Source: an uncultured Bacteroidales bacterium
GTDB taxonomy: Bacteria > Bacteroidota > Bacteroidia > Bacteroidales > Paludibacteraceae
Assembly (NCBI GenBank): GCA_902799875.1
Contig: CADCCH010000004.1
Location: 1 to 64,000, forward strand
DNA length: 64,000 nucleotides
Direction: 5' to 3'
Under the pieces are notes generated by a model. That model ran no database searches. It was not told where the DNA came from and was given only the letters and a program-made list of their open reading frames with translations. The position numbers were made by a program, and so were the translations under genes. Positions 35,116 to 43,612 of this stretch are shown one piece after another. Numbering within the stretch: the first letter of the stretch is position 1; each line of letters opens with the position of its first letter.

Positions 35116-36240
35116 CTATAATTCAATCTCCAAAGCACGCTCAATAATAGGAGCCATATCATAATATTTATACTCCGCCAAACGGCCGCCGAATAGAACA
35201 TCCTTTTCTTGGGCGGCTAATTGTTTATACTGCTCCGCTAAAGCATTATTACGCTCATCATTCACCGGATAATACGGTTCCATGCCCGGTTTATACTCCG
35301 TACTATATTCCTCGCTCACTACTGTCTTAGGACATTCATACACCGCCTGACCGAACATCTCAAAATGCTTATGCTCTATCACACGCGTAAAAGGCTGCTC
35401 GTGTGAAGTATAGTTTATCACGGCATTCCCCTGATAGTTCGGCATATCCTCAATTCGTGTCTTAAACGATACCGTTCTCCAGTCTAAACGCCCCAAACAA
35501 AAATCAAAATACTCATCCAATTGACCTGTATAGACCAACTTATCTGCTATTTCCCGCCAATTATCTCGATATGTGGTAAAGAAATCACAATTCGTTTGCA
35601 CATCGCATCCTTCTAATAATTTCTCTATCAGCACATTATACCCGCCAATAGGAATTCCTTGATATAAATCATTAAAGTAGTTATTATCAAATACAAACCG
35701 CACGGGAAGACGCTTGATAATGAATGCCGGCAGATCCTTACAGGCTCTACCCCATTGTTTCTCCGTGTATTCTTTGATGAGTTTATTGAAAATATCCTTT
35801 CCTACCAAACATAGCGCTTGTTCCTCCAAATTTTGTGGTTCTCGTCCGCCTAATGCAGTAATAGCCTCAGCCTTTTGTTCTTGAATACGAGCCTCAGCCT
35901 CTTGAGGAGTTTTTACATCCGCCCACATTTGGCAGAACGTGTTCATGTTAAACGGCAGGTTATATAATTCTCCGTGATAATTAGCAACGGGACTATTCGT
36001 ATATCTATTAAATGGAACTAAGGAATTGACAAAATCCCATACATGCTTATTGGATGTATGGAATATATGCGCACCGTATTTATGAACATGAATACCTTCC
36101 ATATCCTCACAATACACATTCCCTCCTAATTGCGGACGCTTGTCAATGACCAAACATGTCTTACCTGCTTGACGAGCGCGCCACGCACATACCGCACCAA
36201 ACAGACCGGATCCTACTATCAAATAGTCATACTTTTTCAT
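35116..36240 (-). CDS. glf: UDP-galactopyranose mutase
   Basis: A 374-residue flavoenzyme that isomerises UDP-galactopyranose to UDP-galactofuranose. The Rossmann FAD motif YLIVGSGLFGAVCAWRA begins at residue 6, the UGM signature GGNVYCEDMEGIHVHKYGAH follows near 39-58, and there are conserved arginine/tyrosine-rich C-terminal motifs (ERNNALAEQYKQLA). Galactofuranose is therefore predicted in the surface glycan. The start overlaps the GT2 stop by 4 nt. The sequence is more AT-rich than the housekeeping genes. Confidence 0.95.
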   Translation of the reverse strand: MKKYDYLIVGSGLFGAVCAWRARQAGKTCLVIDKRPQLGGNVYCEDMEGIHVHKYGAHIFHTSNKHVWDFVNSLVPFNRYTNSPVANYHGELYNLPFNMNTFCQMWADVKTPQEAEARIQEQKAEAITALGGREPQNLEEQALCLVGKDIFNKLIKEYTEKQWGRACKDLPAFIIKRLPVRFVFDNNYFNDLYQGIPIGGYNVLIEKLLEGCDVQTNCDFFTTYRDNWREIADKLVYTGQLDEYFDFCLGRLDWRTVSFKTRIEDMPNYQGNAVINYTSHEQPFTRVIEHKHFEMFGQAVYECPKTVVSEEYSTEYKPGMEPYYPVNDERNNALAEQYKQLAAQEKDVLFGGRLAEYKYYDMAPIIERALEIEL

Positions 36241-37307
36241 CTTCTAAAAATCTTTACATATAACCACTTTATCACTACATCAACCATTCTATTGAACTTC
36301 TCATACCATACCGGCCAACGCTTATGATGTTTATGCCAATAAGATATATATTCCGTTCGCAAGATTTTGTTTTCAGGATAAAGACGTACCTGCCATCCAT
36401 ACTTTTCGCATATAGGTGTATATTTCGCATCTATTGCCTCTAAATCCTCCTTCTTAAAATCTGCACGTGGCATATCGAGTAGATACAATTTGTACAACAT
36501 GCGCAAACGATTCGAGAAATATTGCTCCATCCATGGGCGGCGAGTATTTGATACCTCAGATATATGTTCCTCATAATATTCGATCATATTATCTGTTAGT
36601 TTCTCAACCTGTTTCGCACTTTTTGCCAATACTTTGGGATCCATCGTCTGCCCTTCTCTATCCAAGTTGTATTGATATAGATTTAAGTTGCAGAAACATA
36701 TCGTCTGGGCGTAAAAGGTCGGATAGCAAGACCATTCTGTATCCGTATAACTGATTCCCTCTGTCTGCCGATAGCCAATTTTTCGTAACAATTCTGTACG
36801 ATATGTTATAGCGTGCATCAGGAAATAACGAATGTATCCCTCTTGTAAAACCTCATCCAAATCATACACCTTACCATATTCGTATGGTTCACGCCCCATG
36901 GTATTATATTTAACCACTTCACGAGTCGTTGCACCTATCTGCGTGAAATGCGTTATAATCATATCGGCATCTATGCCATTTAGCACAGATATATATTGAC
37001 TTAGCACTTCCGTATCAAAAAAATCATCGGAATCCAATATCTTCACATACTTTCCTTTGGCTACGGGTAACGCCGCATTGATAGTAGAACCGTAATTCCC
37101 ATTAGGTTTGTCTATCACACGTACGATATTCGGATACTTATTCGCATATTGTTGCGCCACTTCGAGCGAATTATCTTTGCTTCCATCGTTGACAACAATA
37201 GTCTCTAAATAATCTTCCGCACCTTCCGCTGCGACCAAACTATCCAAACACCGCGGCAACAATGCTGCCATATTGTAAGTAGGAATGATGATAGATAATA
37301 GTTTCAT
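36237..37307 (-). CDS. glycosyltransferase family 2
   Basis: A 356-residue GT-A enzyme. It begins LLSIIIPTYNMAALLPRCLD, with the VVNDGSKDNSLE motif near 39 and the metal-binding DSDD (KILDSDDFF) near 93. The C-terminal region is helix-rich with basic and aromatic residues (YWHKHHKRWPVWYEKFNRMV), which suggests membrane association. It lies inside the operon between glf and a GT4 gene. Sugar and acceptor unknown. Confidence 0.9.
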   Translation of the reverse strand: MKLLSIIIPTYNMAALLPRCLDSLVAAEGAEDYLETIVVNDGSKDNSLEVAQQYANKYPNIVRVIDKPNGNYGSTINAALPVAKGKYVKILDSDDFFDTEVLSQYISVLNGIDADMIITHFTQIGATTREVVKYNTMGREPYEYGKVYDLDEVLQEGYIRYFLMHAITYRTELLRKIGYRQTEGISYTDTEWSCYPTFYAQTICFCNLNLYQYNLDREGQTMDPKVLAKSAKQVEKLTDNMIEYYEEHISEVSNTRRPWMEQYFSNRLRMLYKLYLLDMPRADFKKEDLEAIDAKYTPICEKYGWQVRLYPENKILRTEYISYWHKHHKRWPVWYEKFNRMVDVVIKWLYVKIFRR

Positions 37308-37311
37308 AATC

Positions 37312-38481
37312 TTACTTTTTTGTATTCATTACACTTTGAATCTCTTCATCTAAATGTTTACATATAGTACTCCAACGAAAACGCTCGCCATGTTTTACTC
37401 GCTTCTCAAATGTGTCATCAATCTTATTCTTGCCATCAATGATTTCTTGCATGGCACGTCCCATTTCTTCTGGAGTATTAACAACCAAACCTAAATCGTT
37501 ATCGTTTTCCACAAAATCATCTATAGAAGAAACGCGTGTAGAAAGAATATAATCACCAAAGTATTGCGCTTCTGCATATACCAATCCAAACGATTCATAT
37601 TTTGAAGACATGATGAATACTTTCGATTCATTATACTTCAACAACAATAATTTTCTATCATATATAGGTCCGACGAAACGAACTCGCGGCTTCAAATGCG
37701 GATGCTGTTGGTATAAATTCTCTATTGTGGATTGGAAGCCTAATTCTATGGGCCCTATAAATTCTATTTCCCAGTTCTTCCAATCAGCAATATTAGTTAT
37801 AGCCTCTAATATCAACTCATGCTGTTTTTCAGGCGAGCCTATTCTGCCGACCACCACAAAACGATTTTTTCTTTTAGCAAAAGACGAAATCGCTATCTTA
37901 TTATCTTCAATCAATTGATCGTCAACACCATTTGGGATAAGTAATAATTTATCTTCTTGCGGCTTAAATCTATTTCGGACATATTCTAAAGACGCCTTTG
38001 TTTCGGCAGACACCATATCCGGTATCAAACGAAGATATTTACTAAACACCCATCGCCGAATAGGTTCAATCCATTGTTTCTCCTGCTGTTTAAAATTCAA
38101 ATGGTTGAAATCTAACTTCACATATAGAACACCCTTTGGATTGCGACATTTATATATTATTCCGTACAAAATAGAATGTTTCAAATAGTATAAATTCAAA
38201 ACATCTATATGTTTGGCATGTCGAAAGATGTAACGAAAAATTGATCCATTTTTCATGTCAATTCTATTGTTCTCGGTCATTTGCTCTTGCAACCCCACAA
38301 TAGTAATAGCCTCCCGAACCTGTTTCAATTCGGCTCGTTCTTCTACAACTTTCCTAGGCAGTAGAGAAGCATAAGTACAATCATATCCTCGTCTAGACAG
38401 ATACAAAGTAATCATTCCGGGATCCTTGAGGAGTGCCGCAACTTCGCAAAGAGGCAATATAGTGACAAAAGTCGGTTTCAT
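37312..38481 (-). CDS. glycosyltransferase family 4
   Basis: A 389-residue GT-B enzyme. The N-terminal acceptor domain begins MKPTFVTILPLCEVAALLKD. The C-terminal domain has LLIPNGVDDQLIE, RFVVVGRIGSPEKQHELILE and the E-x7-E-type motif in SSKYESFGLVYAEAQYFGDY, which retains the retaining-GT4 glutamates. AT-rich like its neighbours. It is separated by 2-4 nt from the genes on either side. Confidence 0.88.
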   Translation of the reverse strand: MKPTFVTILPLCEVAALLKDPGMITLYLSRRGYDCTYASLLPRKVVEERAELKQVREAITIVGLQEQMTENNRIDMKNGSIFRYIFRHAKHIDVLNLYYLKHSILYGIIYKCRNPKGVLYVKLDFNHLNFKQQEKQWIEPIRRWVFSKYLRLIPDMVSAETKASLEYVRNRFKPQEDKLLLIPNGVDDQLIEDNKIAISSFAKRKNRFVVVGRIGSPEKQHELILEAITNIADWKNWEIEFIGPIELGFQSTIENLYQQHPHLKPRVRFVGPIYDRKLLLLKYNESKVFIMSSKYESFGLVYAEAQYFGDYILSTRVSSIDDFVENDNDLGLVVNTPEEMGRAMQEIIDGKNKIDDTFEKRVKHGERFRWSTICKHLDEEIQSVMNTKK

Positions 38482-38483
38482 TC

Positions 38484-39608
38484 TTACAAATTCAATGCTT
38501 CTACCAAACGTTTGCAGTTATTATTATCTGTAAAGATATTGAACAATTCACTTTCCGTCGCAATATGTCGCTTATTATTCGCTATGAAATCTTTCATATC
38601 TTCCAAAGTGTACATAACAGTACCCGGAAGATTCTCCTTGGTTGGTTCAAAATATAACGGACGTCCTTTTTGATAAACATCCACATCATTAAGCAAGAAA
38701 CCGATAGGTTTATTTAACGTAAGATAATCAACAAATACAGAAGAATAATCTGTTATTAAATAATCTGTTTTCCCTAAAAGAGGATACAATTTATGGGGAG
38801 GCATATTCTCATTTTGGAGTATTCGTATATTGGAATATTCTCCAAGCGATGCCTTTTGTACTATGTCTGCAGGATGTAATTTAAGAATTAAGAGATTGTT
38901 CGTTTCTTGCAAAAACGAATCCAATTCTTTCAACACTTTAGGATTCCAATAATTGATTGCGTTCTCTTCCATTGGAGCATCCAGAATGTCTTGCTTTATA
39001 GTTTGTCTAAAGGTCGGCATCCATACTCCCACACTTGAATAATGATGATTACCTATAAGGTCTTGAAAAAAAGTGCTTTGTTCAAAGAACAAATCATTTC
39101 GAGGAAGACCTGTTAACAAAACATGTTCCTTAGGGATCCTAAAAGCAGAGGACATCACTTCAACATAGAACGGACTAGTAGCTGTAGTATAGATATCCTT
39201 CTTTTTCCCATATACTTTTGTTTCTTCGTTATCATATCCTATCTTTTTCCAAGGTAAGCCATGCCACAAATTAAATAATTTGTCTTTTTGTTTAAAATGC
39301 AAATACTCATAGGCATTATGCGAAGAGAAGATATAACGTGCTATAATCACATAATACCAATTTTTAAGGGTTGAATAGGAAATAATTACCTCCGGACAAG
39401 TTCCCTTAATACTTGAGATAATTTCATTAGAAGGATTATTTAATATCCACACTAATTGATATTTCTCATGCAACTTATGCTTTATTATATACATAAACAA
39501 AGCATACGGATTATCGGAAAAATCCGGAAATGATGAAAACACCAACACTCTTCTCGTTGGTAGGACGAAAGAGAGCATATATACCAATTTTCTTAGGAAA
39601 TTACGCAT
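38484..39608 (-). CDS. CDP-glycerol glycerophosphotransferase-like protein (TagB/TagF type)
   Basis: A 374-residue protein of the family that transfers glycerol-phosphate or ribitol-phosphate from CDP-alcohols. Family marks are the histidine motif LWHGLPWKKIGYD at about 114-126 and LITDYSSVFVDY near 290, as in TagB/TagF. The N-terminus (FLRKLVYMLSFVLP) is hydrophobic and basic, as in peripheral membrane members. With the TagD-like gene at 40309 it suggests a polyol-phosphate substituent on the surface glycan. Confidence 0.85.
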   Translation of the reverse strand: MRNFLRKLVYMLSFVLPTRRVLVFSSFPDFSDNPYALFMYIIKHKLHEKYQLVWILNNPSNEIISSIKGTCPEVIISYSTLKNWYYVIIARYIFSSHNAYEYLHFKQKDKLFNLWHGLPWKKIGYDNEETKVYGKKKDIYTTATSPFYVEVMSSAFRIPKEHVLLTGLPRNDLFFEQSTFFQDLIGNHHYSSVGVWMPTFRQTIKQDILDAPMEENAINYWNPKVLKELDSFLQETNNLLILKLHPADIVQKASLGEYSNIRILQNENMPPHKLYPLLGKTDYLITDYSSVFVDYLTLNKPIGFLLNDVDVYQKGRPLYFEPTKENLPGTVMYTLEDMKDFIANNKRHIATESELFNIFTDNNNCKRLVEALNL

Positions 39609-40312
39609 TACTTATAATTATACCCTCCGTGAATTTCAATTACACTTCCATTAACAAACGCATTCTTTACGCAAAAACGCACAGCCTCAGCTATCTCTTC
39701 CGGCGCAGCAAAACGCCCAGCCGCAGTTTTATTGCAAATACTTTGACGTATTTCCTCCGGCTTTGTCTTTTGCCAATCCGTATCCACAAATCCAGGAGCT
39801 ATCACATTTACCGTTGTTCCGGTTCCGGCAAACTCTTTCACAAGGTTCTTTGCCAATGCAATCTCAGCAGCCTTGCTTACCCCATAAGCCAACGATACGC
39901 TATGCGGCAAAACGCCCATCATAGAACCCAAGAACACGATGCGCGCATTCGGAGCAATCACATCGTACAAATCTCTCACAAGCGACATATTGCTATTCAC
40001 ATTCACCTGCATCACACGCTCCCATGCTTCATCCGTCGTACCTTTTAGTCCGCTGCGTTCCGTTGTGCCGGCATTCAACACAAGACAATCCAATGAACCT
40101 TTCGTGCGAAGATGCTCCACTAATGAGTGTAATTGTTCTTTATCGTCTTGGGCTGCTCGGATAACATCGATTGGCAACTCTGCTTTTACCTTTTGCGCTG
40201 CTTCTTCATCATGCGCATAAGTTGCTGTGACTGCATACCCCTCCGACAACAGCATCTTTGTTACTGCCAAGCCGATACCTTTGATGCCACCTGTAACTAA
40301 TGCTTGCTTCAT
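39608..40312 (-). CDS. short-chain dehydrogenase/reductase
   Basis: A 234-residue SDR. The cofactor loop VTGGIKGIGLA is at residues 6-16, NAG at 80-82, and the catalytic Ser130, Tyr143 and Lys147 are present (FLGS ... YGVSK). The sequence is FabG-like, but the location between a CDP-alcohol cytidylyltransferase and a polyol-phosphate transferase suggests it makes the alcohol moiety from a sugar. It overlaps both neighbours by 1-4 nt. Confidence 0.88.
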   Translation of the reverse strand: MKQALVTGGIKGIGLAVTKMLLSEGYAVTATYAHDEEAAQKVKAELPIDVIRAAQDDKEQLHSLVEHLRTKGSLDCLVLNAGTTERSGLKGTTDEAWERVMQVNVNSNMSLVRDLYDVIAPNARIVFLGSMMGVLPHSVSLAYGVSKAAEIALAKNLVKEFAGTGTTVNVIAPGFVDTDWQKTKPEEIRQSICNKTAAGRFAAPEEIAEAVRFCVKNAFVNGSVIEIHGGYNYK

Positions 40313-40761
40313 TTGATATCAGGATTTGGTTGATGATCAATCTTGCTCTTTATTTCCTCATAATTAGCAATGATATCCTTCTTTATTTGCGTAGTGGATA
40401 CACCTTTGCCGTAAGGAAAATAGAATACTGTTACGCCTAAATCGCGCAAATAATCATACTTACCGGTCCAATCATCCCCTACAACGAACACATCAATATT
40501 GAGCTTTTTTACCAATTCCGTATGATCCAAACTATGCTGAGGAATCACGATATCCGGATACTTAAGAGCCTCTATTATAGCCATGCGCTCCTCGAAAGGA
40601 ATAATCGGCGGGCGCTTATACGAACTCACCAGCTCATCTGTAGAAACACCGACAATTAATGTCTCACCTAGACCACGCGCATAGCGTATCATCTTCAAGT
40701 GATTCGAATGGAACATATCAAACGTCCCGCTTGTGTAAACAACTGTTTTTCCGTTATACAT
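40309..40761 (-). CDS. glycerol-3-phosphate cytidylyltransferase-like protein
   Basis: A 150-residue nucleotidyltransferase of the TagD/GCT type. The HxxH motif is FHSNH, His18 and His21, preceded by TSGTFDMF. The C-terminal STTQIKKD matches the family's nucleotide-binding ISTT motif. It should form CDP-glycerol or a related CDP-polyol from CTP. It overlaps the SDR gene by 4 nt and the small upstream frame by 8 nt. Other cytidylyltransferases of this fold accept different phosphorylated alcohols, so the substrate is inferred from context. Confidence 0.88.
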   Translation of the reverse strand: MYNGKTVVYTSGTFDMFHSNHLKMIRYARGLGETLIVGVSTDELVSSYKRPPIIPFEERMAIIEALKYPDIVIPQHSLDHTELVKKLNIDVFVVGDDWTGKYDYLRDLGVTVFYFPYGKGVSTTQIKKDIIANYEEIKSKIDHQPNPDIK

Positions 40762-40939
40762 ATCTCTCTTCCTTATTTAGTTTCTTCCTAAAAATTTGTT
40801 CTGCACTTTTGACACTTTGGCACTTTCCAGCTTCATAGTGCCATTTGTCCATGTCATTTTTGCATGACACTCTTGGCATTCTTGGCACACTTCCATCAAC
40901 TGTGTCAACTGTGTCAACTTCGCCAGTGCATTTTTTCAT
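40754..40939 (-). CDS. possible 61-aa coupled small protein
   Basis: A 61-codon frame that starts with an ATGA overlap on the RhuM stop and ends 8 nt inside the TagD-like gene, which is ideal spacing for translational coupling. The N-terminal residues EVDTVDTVDG are coded by a 9-bp repeat array. The rest is charged and has no recognisable domain. It may be a linker translated only to keep ribosomes moving between rhuM and the next gene. Confidence 0.35.
   Translation of the reverse strand: MKKCTGEVDTVDTVDGSVPRMPRVSCKNDMDKWHYEAGKCQSVKSAEQIFRKKLNKEERYV
40868..40918. repeat. nonamer-type array between rhuM and the TagD-like gene
   Basis: Two exact CAACTGTGT units (40897-40905, 40906-40914) plus a partial third, preceded by CTCTTGGCA/TTCTTGGCA-like units with the same 9-bp step. 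Further TTGGCAC-like copies occur near 40808-40830. Confidence 0.65.
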
Positions 40940-41973
40940 TCATTTTTTAGATCATTCTCTTCATCAAACGGCAATGTCGGCAACGCAAATCTGTCAAAGT
41001 CCGACTCAAACAGCCGATCCTGAATGACGCGGTACTTCTCAAACTCTGTCTCCGCATACTCCTGCGCTGCCTCATGACTAACACTACCGGCATCCGTCAG
41101 CAACGGACGCTCATCGCTATTCAGGTAAGCATCGATACGCTTTGCCCAGTCCTCCATCGTCATCGGGATATGGCGTTTGGCACGTGCTTCCGCAAAGTCC
41201 AGCACAGCCGACACGATATTGCCCATATCCTCCAGTTCATTCTGCTTCAAATAGTTCTTCGCGATGCTCACGTCCGTTTTCACAATCTTGCCACTCGGCG
41301 CATTCTCCCACGTCGTCAGTCCCATATGCTCCTTCTCCGCACTGGCACGCTCCATGATCAGTTCGGCTGCCGTATGCTGGTGCACCGCGTAATGCATCTT
41401 GTTCTGTATCATCTGGAAGAACTGCCGCGTCATCGGTGCGTCCTTGTCGTAGTCCATACTGGTGGCGTAGATGTCCGTCAACTTCTGGTAGAAACGACGC
41501 TCGGAGAGACGAATCTCATGGATCTCAGCCAACAGGTGCTCGAAGTAATCCTCACTCAGGAAGGCACCGTTCTCCATGCGTTTTCTATCAAGCACATAAC
41601 CCTTGATAGCAAACTGCCGCAACACGCTGGTTGCCCATCTACGAAACTGGGTGGCGCGAATCGAGTTGACGCGATAACCCACGGAGATGATGGCATCGAG
41701 GTTATAGAACTGCGTCTCGTAGTTTTTGCCATCCGCGGCAGTTAGTCGGAATTTCCGACATACTGAATTTTGATTCAACTCTCCACTCTCAAAGATGTGC
41801 TTCAGGTGCTCTGTGATAGTTGTTCTTCCTTTGTCAAAAAGTGTGGCAATCGCATCTTGCGTTGCCCAGATATTCTCATCCTGGTAGAACACCTGAACAC
41901 CCTGCGCCTTGTCTTCTGCTTGGAAGATCAAAAACTCCGCAGTTGAATTCCGTATTTGGAGCTGTTTACTCAT
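40936..41973 (-). CDS. RhuM-family protein
   Basis: A 345-residue cytoplasmic protein of the virulence RhuM family. Marks: NIWATQDAIATLFDKGRTTI, GELNQNSVCRKFR, NLDAIISVGYRVNS, ATQFRRWATSVLRQFAIKGY. These are the standard order of conserved blocks in the N-terminal domain, which resembles phage-type DNA-binding modules. The C-terminal part is helical. RhuM genes are usually mobile or accessory and of unknown function. Here the gene sits in the middle of a surface-polysaccharide operon, 6 nt after kdsD. Confidence 0.85.
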   Translation of the reverse strand: MSKQLQIRNSTAEFLIFQAEDKAQGVQVFYQDENIWATQDAIATLFDKGRTTITEHLKHIFESGELNQNSVCRKFRLTAADGKNYETQFYNLDAIISVGYRVNSIRATQFRRWATSVLRQFAIKGYVLDRKRMENGAFLSEDYFEHLLAEIHEIRLSERRFYQKLTDIYATSMDYDKDAPMTRQFFQMIQNKMHYAVHQHTAAELIMERASAEKEHMGLTTWENAPSGKIVKTDVSIAKNYLKQNELEDMGNIVSAVLDFAEARAKRHIPMTMEDWAKRIDAYLNSDERPLLTDAGSVSHEAAQEYAETEFEKYRVIQDRLFESDFDRFALPTLPFDEENDLKNE

Positions 41974-41979
41974 CTTTCA

Positions 41980-42954
41980 TTAATGATAAAACCGTGTACC
42001 CGGCAGGCAGGAGAAGGAGTCGATTACACCGCAGACATGCGAAGCATCGTCGAGCACAACGAGCGAGTGAATCGAGTGATGGTTCATCTTCTCGCCGGCA
42101 TCGACAATCTTGGCATTCCGGCCGATGGTCTTGGGATTGCGGGCCATGATCTCCGACACAGGTGTCGCAAAGAACGCCTGCCCCAGACGCTGCATCGCCC
42201 GGCGGATATCGCCGTCCGTGATGATACCAACCAGCTGATCGTCTTCTACCACTACGCCTACACCGAGTTTACCGTTCGTCACGATCTCCAGTGCCTCACT
42301 CATCGGTGCATTCGGCGCCATGAGCGGCAGATTCTCCGTCACCATCACATCCTCTACCTTTGCCAACAGTTTCCGTCCCAGGTCTCCACCGGGATGCAAC
42401 ATTGCAAAGTCCGAAGGCTGGAAATGAGCCGCCTCAATGAGCGCGCAAGCAAGCGCGTCACCCAGCGCCAGCGTCACCGTCGTCGACGAAGTCGGCACCA
42501 GATTTAGCGGATCCGCCTCTCGCTCTACAGATATATCCAAATGCACCTGCGCGTACTGCGCGAGCAGCGAAGACGGATTACTCGACATGCCGATGATAGG
42601 TATATGCTTCGCCTGAATCAGCGGCAGGAACCGCAACAGTTCTTCCGTTGCACCGGAATACGAGATAGCCAGCACCAGATCGTGCTCATCCAGCATTCCC
42701 AAATCCCCGTGATAGGCATCCAACGGATTCAAAAAGAACGCCGGGGTACCGGTACTCGCCAGCGTTGCCGCGATCTTTGAACCGATATGTCCGCTCTTAC
42801 CGACACCGGTAACAACAATCTTTCCCTTGCAGTCACGGATCAGTTCTACCGCCCGCAGAAAATTCGCATCCAAGCGCGGAATCAATGACTCAATGGCCTT
42901 CGCCTCACATTGCAGGCACTCTGCCGCCCGCTCAATAATGGCTTTGTCTTGCAT
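41980..42954 (-). CDS. kdsD: arabinose-5-phosphate isomerase (KpsF/GutQ/KdsD family)
   Basis: A 324-residue enzyme supplying D-arabinose 5-phosphate for KDO. The N-terminal SIS domain is at about 30-165 (VVTGVGKSGHIGSKIAATLA, AISYSGATEELLRFL, SSTTVTLALGDALA). Two CBS domains follow at about 200-320 (VGVVVEDDQLVGIITDGDIR). The gene is 11 nt downstream of kdsC in the same transcript. It makes biochemical sense as the first step of the pathway whose phosphatase step is KdsC. Confidence 0.93.
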   Translation of the reverse strand: MQDKAIIERAAECLQCEAKAIESLIPRLDANFLRAVELIRDCKGKIVVTGVGKSGHIGSKIAATLASTGTPAFFLNPLDAYHGDLGMLDEHDLVLAISYSGATEELLRFLPLIQAKHIPIIGMSSNPSSLLAQYAQVHLDISVEREADPLNLVPTSSTTVTLALGDALACALIEAAHFQPSDFAMLHPGGDLGRKLLAKVEDVMVTENLPLMAPNAPMSEALEIVTNGKLGVGVVVEDDQLVGIITDGDIRRAMQRLGQAFFATPVSEIMARNPKTIGRNAKIVDAGEKMNHHSIHSLVVLDDASHVCGVIDSFSCLPGTRFYH

Positions 42955-42965
42955 TATCGTGATCT

Positions 42966-43466
42966 TTAAATAATTCGTTCTTCTGTGCTCAAAATACGGT
43001 CAGATGCCTCGCGTATCGCCCCTTGTCCACCGGGCGTATTCAGAATCCGGATACCGTTCAGGGCCTTTACCTCCGGTCGGGCATTCGGCGGACAGCAGGG
43101 ATAGCCTACATGACTCAACAGATCGATATCGTTGATATCGTCACCCACGAAACAAACCTCCGCCAGCGTGATACCGAGCTCATCGCAGATCCGTTGCGCT
43201 GCTTGTAACTTCGTCAGACACTCCCCGTTAACACGGCTTCCGACGCCCAGATAGAGATAGTCCAATTTCAGCTTCTCGGCACGTGCCTTGACGATAGGCG
43301 AGTTCTCCGAAGTCAATATCCCGCAAGGAATGCCGGCTTGCTTGAGAAGCACCATTCCCATGCCGTCATACACACAGAACCGCTTCATCATGTCTCCCTC
43401 TGCGGAATAATACATTCCGCCGTCCGTCAGACATCCGTCCACATCTGTCAAAAAGAGTTTTACCAT
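42966..43466 (-). CDS. kdsC: 3-deoxy-D-manno-octulosonate 8-phosphate phosphatase
   Basis: A 166-residue HAD phosphatase without cap domain. The nucleophile motif FLTDVDGCLTDGG carries Asp8 and Asp10. Motif II is GILTSENSPIV, and motif III/IV is CFVGDDINDIDLLSHVG. It releases KDO from KDO-8-phosphate for lipid A core and capsule. It is the first gene of the long minus-strand operon and has a strong promoter at 43488-43519. Confidence 0.93.
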   Translation of the reverse strand: MVKLFLTDVDGCLTDGGMYYSAEGDMMKRFCVYDGMGMVLLKQAGIPCGILTSENSPIVKARAEKLKLDYLYLGVGSRVNGECLTKLQAAQRICDELGITLAEVCFVGDDINDIDLLSHVGYPCCPPNARPEVKALNGIRILNTPGGQGAIREASDRILSTEERII

Positions 43467-43487
43467 ATTTTTGCACTAATTAGCGTG

Positions 43488-43519
43488 CAAAGATACAGAA
43501 AAGTTTTTATTTACACAAA
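43488..43519 (-). promoter_or_regulatory. promoter of the kdsC polysaccharide operon
   Basis: On the minus strand TTTG (43516-43519), a 20-bp spacer and TATCTTTG (43488-43495). An inverted repeat TTTGCAC/GTGCAAA (43470-43476 and 43485-43491) overlaps the -7 box and may be a binding site or leader hairpin. Confidence 0.75.
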
Positions 43520-43554
43520 TAAAAAACATCGTTTGTGTATATTTTTAACAAAAA

Positions 43555-43586
43555 TTTGCATATATGGATTATTTTTTGTAATTTTG
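43555..43586 (+). promoter_or_regulatory. promoter of the GT4/GDP-heptose operon
   Basis: TTTG at 43555-43558 (TTTGCATATATGG), a 20-bp spacer and TAATTTTG at 43579-43586, ahead of the GTG start at 43613. Confidence 0.8.
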
Positions 43587-43612
43587 CCAGCGTTTTTTAA
43601 AATGGCATTCGT

